In this document: positions 54,184 to 62,639 of the stretch, one piece after another
Position numbering within the stretch: the first letter of the stretch is position 1
Layout: each line of letters opens with the position of its first letter
Assembly: GCF_000152845.1 (NCBI RefSeq)
Contig: NZ_CH902584.1
Span: forward strand, 3,513,562 to 3,577,561
Direction: 5' to 3'
Source: Roseovarius sp. 217
Lineage (GTDB): Bacteria; Pseudomonadota; Alphaproteobacteria; Rhodobacterales; Rhodobacteraceae
Length of the DNA: 64,000 nucleotides
Notes under the pieces: generated by a model
The model's input: only the letters and a program-made list of their open reading frames with translations
What the model was told of the DNA's origin: nothing
Database searches by the model: none
Translations under genes and position numbers: made by a program

Positions 54184-55470
54184 TCACCGCGCGATCACAA
54201 TATCAGCGCACAAGCCGCCCAAACGCACACTTTCGCCCAAGCGCAACGTACCCCCATGTGCCCGAGCCACATCCAAAACAATTGATAAACCCAAGCCGAC
54301 TCCCATGCCACGGTTCTGATTTCGCGCAGGCTCCAGACGCGTAAACGGTTTGATGGCGTCGCCCCGGCTGTCAGGCGGAATGCCAGGTCCATCGTCTTCC
54401 ACCCGGATGCGCAGGGATTTTTCTGTCATAACGACAGAAACCTCTGCTCGCGACCCATAGCGCACAGCATTGTTGATCAGATTCTCAACAGCTCGTCGGA
54501 TGTTCGCTGGCCGCAGAGCAATACTTCCTTCTCCGCGCGTCTCAACCAGTGCCACAGGAACCTGCGCACGTTGCGAATCCTCGACAATTTGCCTCACGAG
54601 ATCAATTGGATCAATGGGCTCGGCTTCGCCTTCATGCGCACCACGGGCAAAGGCCAAAAACCCATCGAGCAATCTCTCCATATCCACCACGTCGCGCAAC
54701 ATTGGCGCGGCCTCTTCGTGATCCAACATCGCAAGGCCTAATCGAAGTCGGGTCAACGGGGTGCGCAAGTCGTGGCTGACGCCCGAAAGCATCAAGGTGC
54801 GTTGTTCGATTTGTCGTTCCAACCGTGCGCGCATATCAAGAAACGCATTGCCCGCAGCGCGCACTTCTATGGCGCCTGCCGGGCGGTAGGGTACATGCCG
54901 ACCGCGCCCAAAAGCCTCTGCCGCCTCTGCAAGGCGCGTAATTGGTCGCAGTTGTTTGCGCATGTAAACATAAGAGACCACCGTCATCAAAATCCCATAA
55001 AACGCAAGGTTTACAAGAACTTGATAGGGTCTCCGCGCTGATACTCGACGACGGTCGAATACAAGTTCGATCACCGACTCGTCTCGCTGAAAATATAATA
55101 TGACATACTTGCTATCGGCCAATGAAACGCGTTCCAAATCGTCGAAATACTCTCGCAACTCGCGGATGACCACATTCCCAGACAGATCGAACCAGTCGTA
55201 CTCATCTGCACGAGGAATCTCGGACATTGGTACGCGCCGCCGCTCGATCTCAAGGATGTCGGCAACCGCGCTCCCCTCAGGTTGGGCCAACACCAGCCGA
55301 ATCTCGCGGGCCACAGTCTTTACCATCTGCTGTGTGACGTCGTCGAAGAGCCTTTGTGTAAATACCAAAGACACGACCAAAAGCAGCGTTATAACCGGCA
55401 AAAGCAGGATAAGAACCGCTCGCCCATAAAGGCTTCGGGGCATATAGGGTTTGAGCCATCGAACCGACAT
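54184..55470 (-). CDS. EnvZ-like sensor histidine kinase without adjacent response regulator
   Basis: A 428-aa kinase: membrane segments at about 19-38 and 152-170 around a short periplasmic domain, HAMP linker, H box LSGVSHDLRTPLTRLRLG with H233, N box ENLINNAVRYGS and DDGPGIPPD. The motif set resembles EnvZ. No response regulator gene is next to it, so its partner lies elsewhere. Start 55470 (MSVRWLKPY); the longer frame is antisense to the MBL gene. Confidence 0.88.
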   Translation of the reverse strand: MSVRWLKPYMPRSLYGRAVLILLLPVITLLLVVSLVFTQRLFDDVTQQMVKTVAREIRLVLAQPEGSAVADILEIERRRVPMSEIPRADEYDWFDLSGNVVIRELREYFDDLERVSLADSKYVILYFQRDESVIELVFDRRRVSARRPYQVLVNLAFYGILMTVVSYVYMRKQLRPITRLAEAAEAFGRGRHVPYRPAGAIEVRAAGNAFLDMRARLERQIEQRTLMLSGVSHDLRTPLTRLRLGLAMLDHEEAAPMLRDVVDMERLLDGFLAFARGAHEGEAEPIDPIDLVRQIVEDSQRAQVPVALVETRGEGSIALRPANIRRAVENLINNAVRYGSRAEVSVVMTEKSLRIRVEDDGPGIPPDSRGDAIKPFTRLEPARNQNRGMGVGLGLSIVLDVARAHGGTLRLGESVRLGGLCADIVIAR

Positions 55471-55509
55471 GGTTAAACCTAGCTGCGTGGGTTGCCAGAA
55501 GGAAGAGCC

Positions 55510-56421
55510 ATGCAAACGGACCAAGAAAAAAGACCCCCCGTAGGCATAGCGCAAGATCTGGGCAGCGACCTCCGGAGGATTCTTGCGCCCAACCCCTCGC
55601 CGATGACGTTTTGGGGTACAAATACCTACGTTCTGGGCACCCGACAATTGGCCGTAATCGACCCTGGCCCAGATGATACCGCGCATTTGCAGGCCATTCT
55701 GCGTGCGATTGGCCCCGGACAGTGCGTCAGCCACATCCTCGTCACGCACGCACATCTCGATCACTCGCCCTTGGCAGCGCGCCTCTCGGACGAAACGGGT
55801 GCACCGGTCTTCGCCTATGGCGACGCAAGAGCTGGCCGCAGCCCCGTGATGCAACACCTCGCCGACACGGGTATGATCGGCGGTGGAGAGGGTGTGGACG
55901 TGACTTTTACCCCGGATCAGTTGCTCTTCGATGGAGAGTCCGTCGTTGGCGATGGATGGCAGATTACGCCACACTGGACGCCGGGTCATTTTGGCAATCA
56001 CCTGTGCTTTGTGATCGAAGACACAATTCTGACAGGGGATCTGGTGATGGGCTGGGCCAGTTCTCTTGTCTCGCCGCCAGATGGGGACCTCACACAATTC
56101 ATGGCATCCTGCAGGCGGCTGAAAGCGCTCCATGCAAGACGATTTCTGCCGGGCCACGGTGGACCAATAGAAGACCCGGCCGCGCGCCTCGACTGGCTGA
56201 TATCACACCGTTTAGCGCGCGAAGCTGCGATTCTCGAGGTCTTGCACGCAGGCCCCCGGTCAGCCTCTCAAGTGACAGCGATCGTCTACGCAGATACCCC
56301 CGCTCACCTCCTCCCGGTCGCGAGACGAAATGTACTTGCGCACCTCATTGATCTAACTCAGAAATCTCGAATTATTCCACTGGGTGAACTGCACGCCGAC
56401 ACAGCATTTGCGTGCCTTTGA
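55510..56421 (+). CDS. Metallo-beta-lactamase fold hydrolase
   Basis: A 303-aa MBL-fold protein with the metal motif THAHLDH (H80, H82, D84, H85), further ligands in WTPGHFGNH and LTGDLVMGW, and PGHG near 217. A C-terminal winged-helix-like extension (EAAILEVLHAG) is like that of the LACTB2 group. Substrate unknown. RBS AAGGAAG. Divergent from the histidine kinase. Confidence 0.88.
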   Translation: MQTDQEKRPPVGIAQDLGSDLRRILAPNPSPMTFWGTNTYVLGTRQLAVIDPGPDDTAHLQAILRAIGPGQCVSHILVTHAHLDHSPLAARLSDETGAPVFAYGDARAGRSPVMQHLADTGMIGGGEGVDVTFTPDQLLFDGESVVGDGWQITPHWTPGHFGNHLCFVIEDTILTGDLVMGWASSLVSPPDGDLTQFMASCRRLKALHARRFLPGHGGPIEDPAARLDWLISHRLAREAAILEVLHAGPRSASQVTAIVYADTPAHLLPVARRNVLAHLIDLTQKSRIIPLGELHADTAFACL

Positions 56422-56500
56422 CGGATACACGAAAGCAGTCGATTTTTTGTGACAAATCCTCTGGACCTCCTCCAACTCGGTTGCTATACGGCCCAAGTGT

Positions 56501-56575
56501 TCCGGCGTAGCTCAGCGGTAGAGCAGTTGACTGTTAATCAATTGGTCGTAGGTTCGATCCCTACCGCCGGAGCCA
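56501..56575 (+). tRNA. tRNA-Asn(GUU)
   Basis: A 75-nt cloverleaf with encoded CCA: acceptor stem TCCGGCG/CGCCGGA, D-arm GCTCAGCGGTAGAGC, anticodon loop CTGTTAA (GTT), T-arm GTAGG-TTCGATC-CCTAC. Confidence 0.97.
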
Positions 56576-56689
56576 AAACTACCGCAAGGTATTGATAGCA
56601 AAGAGAAACCCGCAACGGCTTCGTTGTGGGCTTTCTTTTATCACTCAAAGGAATTCCCCGCGAGGCATCGGTCAGTGCGACCTCTGCCG

Positions 56690-57039
56690 GAGGTCAGCGC
56701 CATGGATCATGCTTTCCGCTTTCTCCTGCGCGGCACGACGTGGCAGTATCGCCGAAGGCCGCCGGGCTCCAGAAACGCGTTTAGCAAGCTGTTACACAGG
56801 CTCTCGGCAATACTTTCCCACCGGCACAGCACCGAGATACTTTCCTCGCCACGCGAACCGGCCAAGATAACGCGGATTTTCCTTTCAGCAGAATAGGTCT
56901 GGCGGATTTTGTGGCGGATGGTCTTGACCAGCTTGCAGCGGCGTCCGTCGAAGTTTCAGGTTTCTGCATCATCTCGATCTCCTAATTGATAGGATGAACC
57001 AGAAATTATCCGTTTGAGCTGCTGCCGATTTCGTGGACA
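56690..57039 (-). mobile_element. IS3-family insertion sequence remnant
   Basis: The end TGTCCACGAAATCGGCAGC (read from 57039 on the minus strand) looks like an IS3-type terminal inverted repeat, followed 66 nt later by a degenerate orfA. Neither the OrfB transposase nor the other terminus is present in the window. So the insertion is an immobile fragment between tRNA-Asn and the anti-sigma gene; the 57040-57150 stretch holds nothing I can name. Confidence 0.6.
56707..56972 (-). pseudogene. Decayed IS3-family OrfA
   Basis: In the frame ending at 56707 the sequence reads KLVKTIRHKIRQTYSAERKI, then RVILAGSRGEESISVLCRWE and SIAESLCNSLLNAFLE, a recognisable IS3-type OrfA helix-turn-helix region. 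The natural start (MMQKPETS, 56972) is in another frame, so at least one frameshift separates it from the core. The frame then runs into unrelated residues, and the normal downstream orfA/orfB sequence is missing. Not functional. Confidence 0.65.
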
Positions 57040-57150
57040 CCGTGGTAAGGTGTTTATGAAATTGGAGAAACGATCAGTGGCAGGTCACAGCGCCAAGGTT
57101 CTCATCAGGCCGCCCTGGCGATGGGGCGCAAGGCAGGATTCAAAGCGGTC

Positions 57151-57870
57151 TTAGTACACCGGTGTCTTGGCAAAGCCTTTCGCCAGGATCGGACCCGTTG
57201 GAAGGTTTGTGGGAGAGCCCCCCAGAGGCTCGAAGGTGATCTCGTAGAGTTGGTCCGCGCGGGGGGGAGGAAGGCCGTCCACCGACAGGGTAAGAGAGCG
57301 CGCCGTTGACAGCAGGCCAAGGGACACCGGGCTGCCGTCATCCTGCGGCTTGGTCCAGACCTGCATCACGCGATCGTCCGGGACACGGGCGTTCTCCAAC
57401 AATGTAATCAGGGTCTGGTTGCTCTGCGTGCCTTCGACCACGGCAATGGGCTGTCCTTGGTCGTCGAGCAGAACGGCAATGACTGTTGGGTCAACCGCTG
57501 TCACTAGTGACCAACCCAAAACGCTTGCAAGCATGAAAGTTGCAGCGATGCCGCTCAAAGCGGCCAATCGCCATGTCTTGAGCCTGTGTTGAAGAGGAGC
57601 AAACGCGATCACTTGTGCGGTGGCAGGAATTTCATCCGCGTGTGGCCCGGCTTCGGTCAAGGATGTTTCGACTCGTGCCCATAGGCCGTCAGGGAGGGGC
57701 AGTATATCGGCAGTTTCATCCAGAGCCAAAAATCGCTGGCGCGCGCGCTCTAGCATCGCGGCCACTTTGGCATCCGCCGCACAGAGCCCTTCGATCTCGA
57801 ACAGCTCCGCCTCGCTGGCCAGACCAAGAACGACCTCGTCGATCCGTTCTGACAGGGAACGGTCGGTCAT
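57151..57870 (-). CDS. RskA-type anti-sigma factor
   Basis: A 239-aa protein with an N-terminal sigma-binding part (RSLSERIDEVVLGLASEAEL), one membrane segment (about 103-126) and a periplasmic RskA-like C-terminal domain (RVMQVWTKPQDDGSPVSLG, LYEITFEP). It overlaps the ECF sigma gene by 4 nt (ATGA) and so is made in fixed proportion to it. No zinc-binding HxxxCxxC motif is seen. The released signal is unknown. Confidence 0.88.
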   Translation of the reverse strand: MTDRSLSERIDEVVLGLASEAELFEIEGLCAADAKVAAMLERARQRFLALDETADILPLPDGLWARVETSLTEAGPHADEIPATAQVIAFAPLQHRLKTWRLAALSGIAATFMLASVLGWSLVTAVDPTVIAVLLDDQGQPIAVVEGTQSNQTLITLLENARVPDDRVMQVWTKPQDDGSPVSLGLLSTARSLTLSVDGLPPPRADQLYEITFEPLGGSPTNLPTGPILAKGFAKTPVY

Positions 57871-58397
57871 GACAGACACTCCCGCAGCATCAACAGACCG
57901 CGCCGCACCCAAGCCTTGACTGATCCGAGTGGCGCCCCCATGCGTCCGGCAATCTCGCCATGGCTGTAGCCAAGGATATAGGATGACAGAATGGCCATGC
58001 GTTTATGAGGGTCCAAGGATTCAAGACAGATGCGCAGATCATGCGTGCGCTCAAGACGATTGTAGGCGATCTCTAGAATTGCATCATCAGATGCTTCTTC
58101 AGCCTCTGCGGGATCAAGTGCGGTTTCCGGATGCGCGTTGCGCAAGAGCGTGAGACATCGGTTGCGCAAGATCGTATAGATCCAAGCCTTGGCTTGACCC
58201 CTCTCGGCATCGAACTGGTGCGCTTTCCGCCAGAGCAAGACGAAGCATTCCTGCACAGCGTCTTCGGCCAGATCCTGTCGTCGGAGCATCCGACGGGCAA
58301 CGCCGAGCATTCGCCCACCTTCGGTCTCCATGATCTGTTTTAAGGCCGAGCGCTCGCCGGCGGCACAGGATTGGATCAACAGGGAGAGGTCTGTCAC
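57867..58397 (-). CDS. ECF-type RNA polymerase sigma factor
   Basis: A 176-aa ECF sigma factor: region 2 with VARRMLRRQDLAEDAVQECF and WRKAHQFD, region 4 with RMAILSSYILGYSHGEIAGR and GSVKAWVRRGL. It is co-transcribed with the anti-sigma gene and follows the DUF4394 gene, 179 nt downstream. Members of the SigK/RskA-type group often control their own operon; target and stimulus are unknown here. Confidence 0.92.
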   Translation of the reverse strand: MTDLSLLIQSCAAGERSALKQIMETEGGRMLGVARRMLRRQDLAEDAVQECFVLLWRKAHQFDAERGQAKAWIYTILRNRCLTLLRNAHPETALDPAEAEEASDDAILEIAYNRLERTHDLRICLESLDPHKRMAILSSYILGYSHGEIAGRMGAPLGSVKAWVRRGLLMLRECLS

Positions 58398-58462
58398 AGA
58401 AGGGCTCTTTTTCCATCTTAATGCTAGGAGTCGACTCCTTCTGTTCAGGGGTAAAGACTGGA

Positions 58463-58542
58463 CACCTCCCGGTCAAACCAAGATCGGCGGTAACTGGGCA
58501 CAAAACATCCGCCAAACTGGGGGATGATCTTACCGGGAGGTG
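58463..58542. repeat. 11-bp inverted repeat flanking the sigma gene upstream region
   Basis: CACCTCCCGGT (58463-58473) and ACCGGGAGGTG (58532-58542) are perfect inverted copies 58 nt apart, between the DUF4394 stop and the sigma start. They could form a long-range stem or bind one protein twice; no known motif. Confidence 0.6.
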
Positions 58543-58576
58543 CTTGCCGGCCCCACGTGCGGAGCCGACAATCCGG

Positions 58577-59386
58577 TTACATCGCCGTCATGAAGGTGAT
58601 GTCGCGCACGGCGGCGCCGTCTGTTCCGGTCAGTTCCCAGCTTTCGGCAACGGACCCGGAGTCAAGCGAGACCGTGTGCAGCATGGAACCTGACACCAGC
58701 CACGCGGTATTCTTTCCCTCGGCATCGGTCGCGATATCGAAGGCATAGGGCGCCGCGCCGTCAATTCCAAGTTTGCCGATGGCAGCGAGCGTGCCGTCAT
58801 TGGGTGATGTCTGTTGAATAAGGGCGACGATGGTGCTGTCGATGTCGTACATCGCCGTTGCTTCAGGCGTGCCATAGGAATTGCTGTAGGCCGCCGCGAC
58901 GATGGCCGGGGCTTCGCCTGCGTGCATATCAGCGCTGTCAAAGGTCAGACTGCCGTCGACGGTAACAGCGCCGCTCTCGATATCGACACGGTGGTTGGTT
59001 GTGCCGGACATAAAGCGCAGCTTGTTGGCTTTGGGGTTGAAGTCCACGATCACGGCCGCATCGCCGTCAATCGGAAGCTCTTTGTCCATTTTGGAGATTA
59101 CCGTGGTAGCGCCGGTTTCCGGGTCGATCTCGACAATCTCAAACCCGTCGGTGACGCCGATCAACTGACCTGTGGCTGGTCTCAGGTCAATTCCGAGCAG
59201 TCTGGAGACCCCCTCGACCGGCATGGAGGCTTTGACCGTCGCAGTGGCAACGTCGATCTTGTGCAACATGTTATCGCCCGAAAGGGCAATTGCGGTCAGG
59301 CTGTGGTTGCCATGATTATCTGCGGTGGCCAACGATGTGCTCGTCAGCAGGGCAGTGGTCGCGAGTGCAAAAGTCAGTTTGGTCAT
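58577..59386 (-). CDS. DUF4394 domain-containing exported protein
   Basis: A 269-aa periplasmic protein with signal peptide (LTFALATTALLTSTSLATA). The mature region repeats beta-strand units such as VSRLLGIDLRPATGQL and FNPKANKLRFMSG, a propeller-like pattern of DUF4394. Nine residues from the end is GAAVRDITF. DUF4394 genes often lie with ECF sigma/anti-sigma pairs; the function is unknown. First gene of this minus-strand operon. Confidence 0.88.
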   Translation of the reverse strand: MTKLTFALATTALLTSTSLATADNHGNHSLTAIALSGDNMLHKIDVATATVKASMPVEGVSRLLGIDLRPATGQLIGVTDGFEIVEIDPETGATTVISKMDKELPIDGDAAVIVDFNPKANKLRFMSGTTNHRVDIESGAVTVDGSLTFDSADMHAGEAPAIVAAAYSNSYGTPEATAMYDIDSTIVALIQQTSPNDGTLAAIGKLGIDGAAPYAFDIATDAEGKNTAWLVSGSMLHTVSLDSGSVAESWELTGTDGAAVRDITFMTAM

Positions 59387-59545
59387 AAGTCAGTCCTCGG
59401 ATATCAGAAGCCGCAGCCTATCTGCAGCTTGGATACTTAGGAGACTCGGGCGAGACGGTGTTTGGATGCAGGGGTGGTAAAAAAATTCAAACAGCCCGAC
59501 TAAAGTGACGGGTCTGGCGCTGAAATTTTCCCGAAAATATCGGTG

Positions 59546-60577
59546 TCAGGGGTTGGTGGCCAAGTTCGAGAAAGAGATCAACCGCTTACTGCTCTCGTCC
59601 CAGAGGTGCAGGCGTGTCGTTGCAAAGCTCTGACGAATCGTGAGTCGATGCGACTCAGCCAAGGCTGCATGGTCGCGCAGCACCTCAGGCAGGCGGTAGA
59701 ACGGGATGCGGCTGTAGAGATGATGCACATGATGTATCCCGATATTGGCACTGAGCCATTGCAGGACCGACGGCAAAACGTAATGTGAACTGCCGTGCAG
59801 GGCCGCATCGTGCAGATCCCAATCGTCATCCTCCTCCCAATGCGTGTCTTCAAACTGGTGCTGCACGTAAAAGAGCCAAACGCCAGCAGTGGCAGCAAGG
59901 AGGGTCGTGGGCACGAAAATAAGCAGGATTGGCAGAAGCCCACCAAAATATAGGATGAGCCCAAGCAGTGCGAGGATCGCCGCATTGGTGCCCATCGCGC
60001 TGATCCAGTATCGCGACTGTGCCATAAGCCCCATGGGAAGGCGGTTCTGCACAAAGAAAAGGTAACCTGGCCCTAAGCCAAACATCACAATCGGATGTCG
60101 ATAAAGCCGGTACATCAGACGTTTAAGTGGCGACAGAGCGCGGTATTCGCTCACGGTCAGGGTGGTGATATCGCCTATTCCTCGCCGCCCGAGATTGCCC
60201 GCCGAACTATGGTGGATCGAGTGGGCGCGCCGCCAGACATCGTAGGGTGTGAGAGTAAGCACACCTATGACACGCCCGAGCCAATCGCTGAGGTTGCGGC
60301 TTTTGTAAAATGCACCATGGCCGCAATCGTGCTGGATCGCAAAGAGACGCAAGAGGAAGGCAGCGTTGACGAGCGACAGCGCAAGTGTCAGCCACAGGCT
60401 GACCGATAACGACCACCATGCAGCCGCCCAGAGCAGCAGGAACGGGCCAAGCGTGACCCCAAGTTCGAAGGTGCTACGCGTTGGGCTCGGGTCGCGATAG
60501 GTCGACAGAATACGAACCCAGTCGCGCGCATCTTTGAGAACCGGTGCGGGTGTTTCAGGAGCAGTGTCTTTGGGCAT
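59546..60577 (-). CDS. Membrane fatty acid desaturase
   Basis: A 343-aa integral membrane di-iron desaturase. The three histidine boxes are HDCGH (83-87), HSIHH (119-123) and HHVHH near 283. Four or more membrane segments and the length fit acyl-lipid desaturases of the DesA type. Regioselectivity is unknown. No electron donor is adjacent. Confidence 0.9.
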   Translation of the reverse strand: MPKDTAPETPAPVLKDARDWVRILSTYRDPSPTRSTFELGVTLGPFLLLWAAAWWSLSVSLWLTLALSLVNAAFLLRLFAIQHDCGHGAFYKSRNLSDWLGRVIGVLTLTPYDVWRRAHSIHHSSAGNLGRRGIGDITTLTVSEYRALSPLKRLMYRLYRHPIVMFGLGPGYLFFVQNRLPMGLMAQSRYWISAMGTNAAILALLGLILYFGGLLPILLIFVPTTLLAATAGVWLFYVQHQFEDTHWEEDDDWDLHDAALHGSSHYVLPSVLQWLSANIGIHHVHHLYSRIPFYRLPEVLRDHAALAESHRLTIRQSFATTRLHLWDESSKRLISFSNLATNP

Positions 60578-60980
60578 GCGTCAGCTTCTTGTTCTTGTGC
60601 GTGTTCTTGATAAACGAAAGCACGGCACGGGCAAGGATTAAGGCATGTTTTATGCCAAAGCGGGCGAAGGTGCCGCAGGCGGTGAACTAAGGAGATCGAG
60701 ATACTTGTCGTCTGCGGCGTTTGGGTTCGAGGTCATTGGGGAGCGCGGTCTCGTAGGGCTGTGACAATAGCAGGAATTTGATGAAGGCACCATGAAGGGG
60801 CAAATCACGGCCTCAAAGAAGAAATCCAATCTCGTCATGTGTTGCCTTACGAGGCGTTGGCACCATTGCTTCTTGCAGATGAGGACAAACTCAAACGCTG
60901 CGGATTTCGAGCAACGTCCAGTTGGCACCTTAGCGACAGCCCTCTCAGGATCCCTTCGCGGGGGCCCAAGCATTCCACCA
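60578..60980. other. 403-bp intergenic region, no supported gene
   Basis: Between the desaturase and hflX genes. A 107-residue minus frame (60650-60973) lacks coding-like composition or a plausible start and covers the same bases as a plus frame. I see no hairpin or known site; it may hold the promoter of the desaturase gene. Confidence 0.5.
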
Positions 60981-62255
60981 TCATAGATCGCGGAACTGGG
61001 CCTCTTGGCGCGCTGTCCAGTGGACGGTCAAGTCAAAGCCATCGTCGGTCTGACGCTCCGACTCGACAAGCTCCTTTTCAAAGAGCCAAGCCCGTTTGCG
61101 TCCCTCGCCAAACTGAAGGTGTAACACCGTCTCATGGGTCACATCGGCCAGTTTAGCGCCGATGGCGGCAACGAGGTCGTTGATCCCCTGCCCTGTGATT
61201 GCAGAAATCGCGAGAACATCATCCTGCCTCTCGGCCTGAGTCACCGCTGCAGCGCGGGCCTCATCCTCGAGCTGGTCGATCTTGTTCCAAATCTCGATCT
61301 GTGGGGTCTTGTCGCTCACCCCAAGACTTTCGAGGATTGCTGCGACATCCCGCGATTGAGACACGGTTTCCGGATGTGAAATATCACGCACATGGCAGAT
61401 AAGATCGGCAGAGAGGACCTCTTCGAGAGTTGCGCGAAAGGCCGCGACCAACTCAGTGGGCAGGTCACTGATAAAACCCACAGTGTCAGACAGGATCACT
61501 TCGGGACCACCCTCTGGCAGGGCAACTCTACGCATGGTCGGGTCGAGCGTCGCAAAGAGCATATCCTTGGCCATAACATCCGCCCCTGTCAGACGGTTGA
61601 AAAGCGTGGATTTCCCCGCATTGGTGTAGCCAACGAGGGCCACAATCGGAAACGGCACCTTGGCACGGGCGGCGCGGTGAAGCGTGCGGGTCTTGGCCAC
61701 CTTTTCCAACTGACGGCGCAGGCGCACAAGTTGATCGTCAATCGCACGACGATCCGCCTCGATCTGTGTCTCGCCGGGACCGCCGACAAAGCCAAGCCCG
61801 CCGCGCTGCCGCTCAAGGTGGGTCCAGGCCCGCACAAGGCGCGTGCGCTGATAACTGAGGGCTGCCATTTCAACTTGAAGCACGCCCTCCCGAGTGGCGG
61901 CACGGTCGCTGAAAATCTCGAGGATAAGGCCGGTACGATCAAGGAGCTTCACACCCCAAGCCTTTTCCAGATTACGTTGCTGAACGGGCGTCACCGGCCC
62001 ATCGACCAGCACAAGCTCGACGTCGGCAGCCTCCATCGCTTGGTGAAGCTCCTCAAGCTTGCCCTTACCAAAGAGACGACCAGCATCGGGTTTGCGCAGG
62101 CGCACCACATCCGACCCGACCACGTCGATATCCGGCAAAGCCTGCGCCAAAGCCACGGCTTCTTCGAGTGCTAAAGCAGGCTCACGTGTGCGGCTTGCAC
62201 CGGCTATCTCGGGGTGGATGACCCAGGCCCTTGTGATCGGGCGTGCATGGTCCAT
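60981..62255 (-). CDS. hflX: GTPase HflX
   Basis: A 424-aa ribosome-splitting GTPase. The N-terminal HflX domain has the glycine-rich GGPGETQIEADRR, and G1 is GYTNAGKST (209-217), with G3 SDTVGFISDLP and G4 NKID. The start is ATG 62255, overlapping the hfq stop as TGATG. HflX rescues stalled ribosomes under stress; order hfq-hflX is conserved. Confidence 0.95.
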   Translation of the reverse strand: MDHARPITRAWVIHPEIAGASRTREPALALEEAVALAQALPDIDVVGSDVVRLRKPDAGRLFGKGKLEELHQAMEAADVELVLVDGPVTPVQQRNLEKAWGVKLLDRTGLILEIFSDRAATREGVLQVEMAALSYQRTRLVRAWTHLERQRGGLGFVGGPGETQIEADRRAIDDQLVRLRRQLEKVAKTRTLHRAARAKVPFPIVALVGYTNAGKSTLFNRLTGADVMAKDMLFATLDPTMRRVALPEGGPEVILSDTVGFISDLPTELVAAFRATLEEVLSADLICHVRDISHPETVSQSRDVAAILESLGVSDKTPQIEIWNKIDQLEDEARAAAVTQAERQDDVLAISAITGQGINDLVAAIGAKLADVTHETVLHLQFGEGRKRAWLFEKELVESERQTDDGFDLTVHWTARQEAQFRDL

Positions 62256-62494
62256 CAATTGGGTTCATCACCGTCATAGAGATTCACGGGCTGCGAGGGC
62301 ATGATGGTTGACACCGCATGCTTGTAAACAAGCTGCGACTGACCGTCTCGGCGCAGCAGAATGCAGAAATTGTCAAACCAAGTGATCACACCCTGCAACT
62401 TGACCCCGTTGATCAGAAAGACGGTCACAGGAATTTTGGTCTTGCGTACCTGATTCAGAAAAGCGTCCTGCAAATTTTGTCGATCAGAAGCCAT
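62255..62494 (-). CDS. hfq: RNA chaperone Hfq
   Basis: A 79-aa Sm-like protein. Sm1 ([18 protein letters not shown]) and Sm2 ([11 protein letters not shown]) are intact. Hfq forms hexamers and pairs small RNAs with mRNAs. RBS AGGAAGACGC precedes the ATG; hflX is translationally coupled. Confidence 0.97.
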   Translation of the reverse strand: MASDRQNLQDAFLNQVRKTKIPVTVFLINGVKLQGVITWFDNFCILLRRDGQSQLVYKHAVSTIMPSQPVNLYDGDEPN

Positions 62495-62639
62495 GCGTCT
62501 TCCTGCCTTTTTTTATTGCGCGCACCGCGAACCGGCGCGAGGGGTCTTACATATGCAAAAGAGTATGTCTTGCCCTTGCGAGAGTTTCCAGCCCAAAAAT
62601 AAAATCGTTCCAATCTGAAAGGTTGATAGGCACGGGGTG

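Noticed and set aside
56501..56575. tRNA-Asn as an attachment site for an integrated element
   Set aside because: No second copy of the tRNA 3' end and no integrase gene were seen; only an IS3 fragment lies beside it.
60650..60973. 107-residue minus frame between desaturase and hflX
   Set aside because: No RBS, no coding-like residues, overlaps another frame on the other strand.
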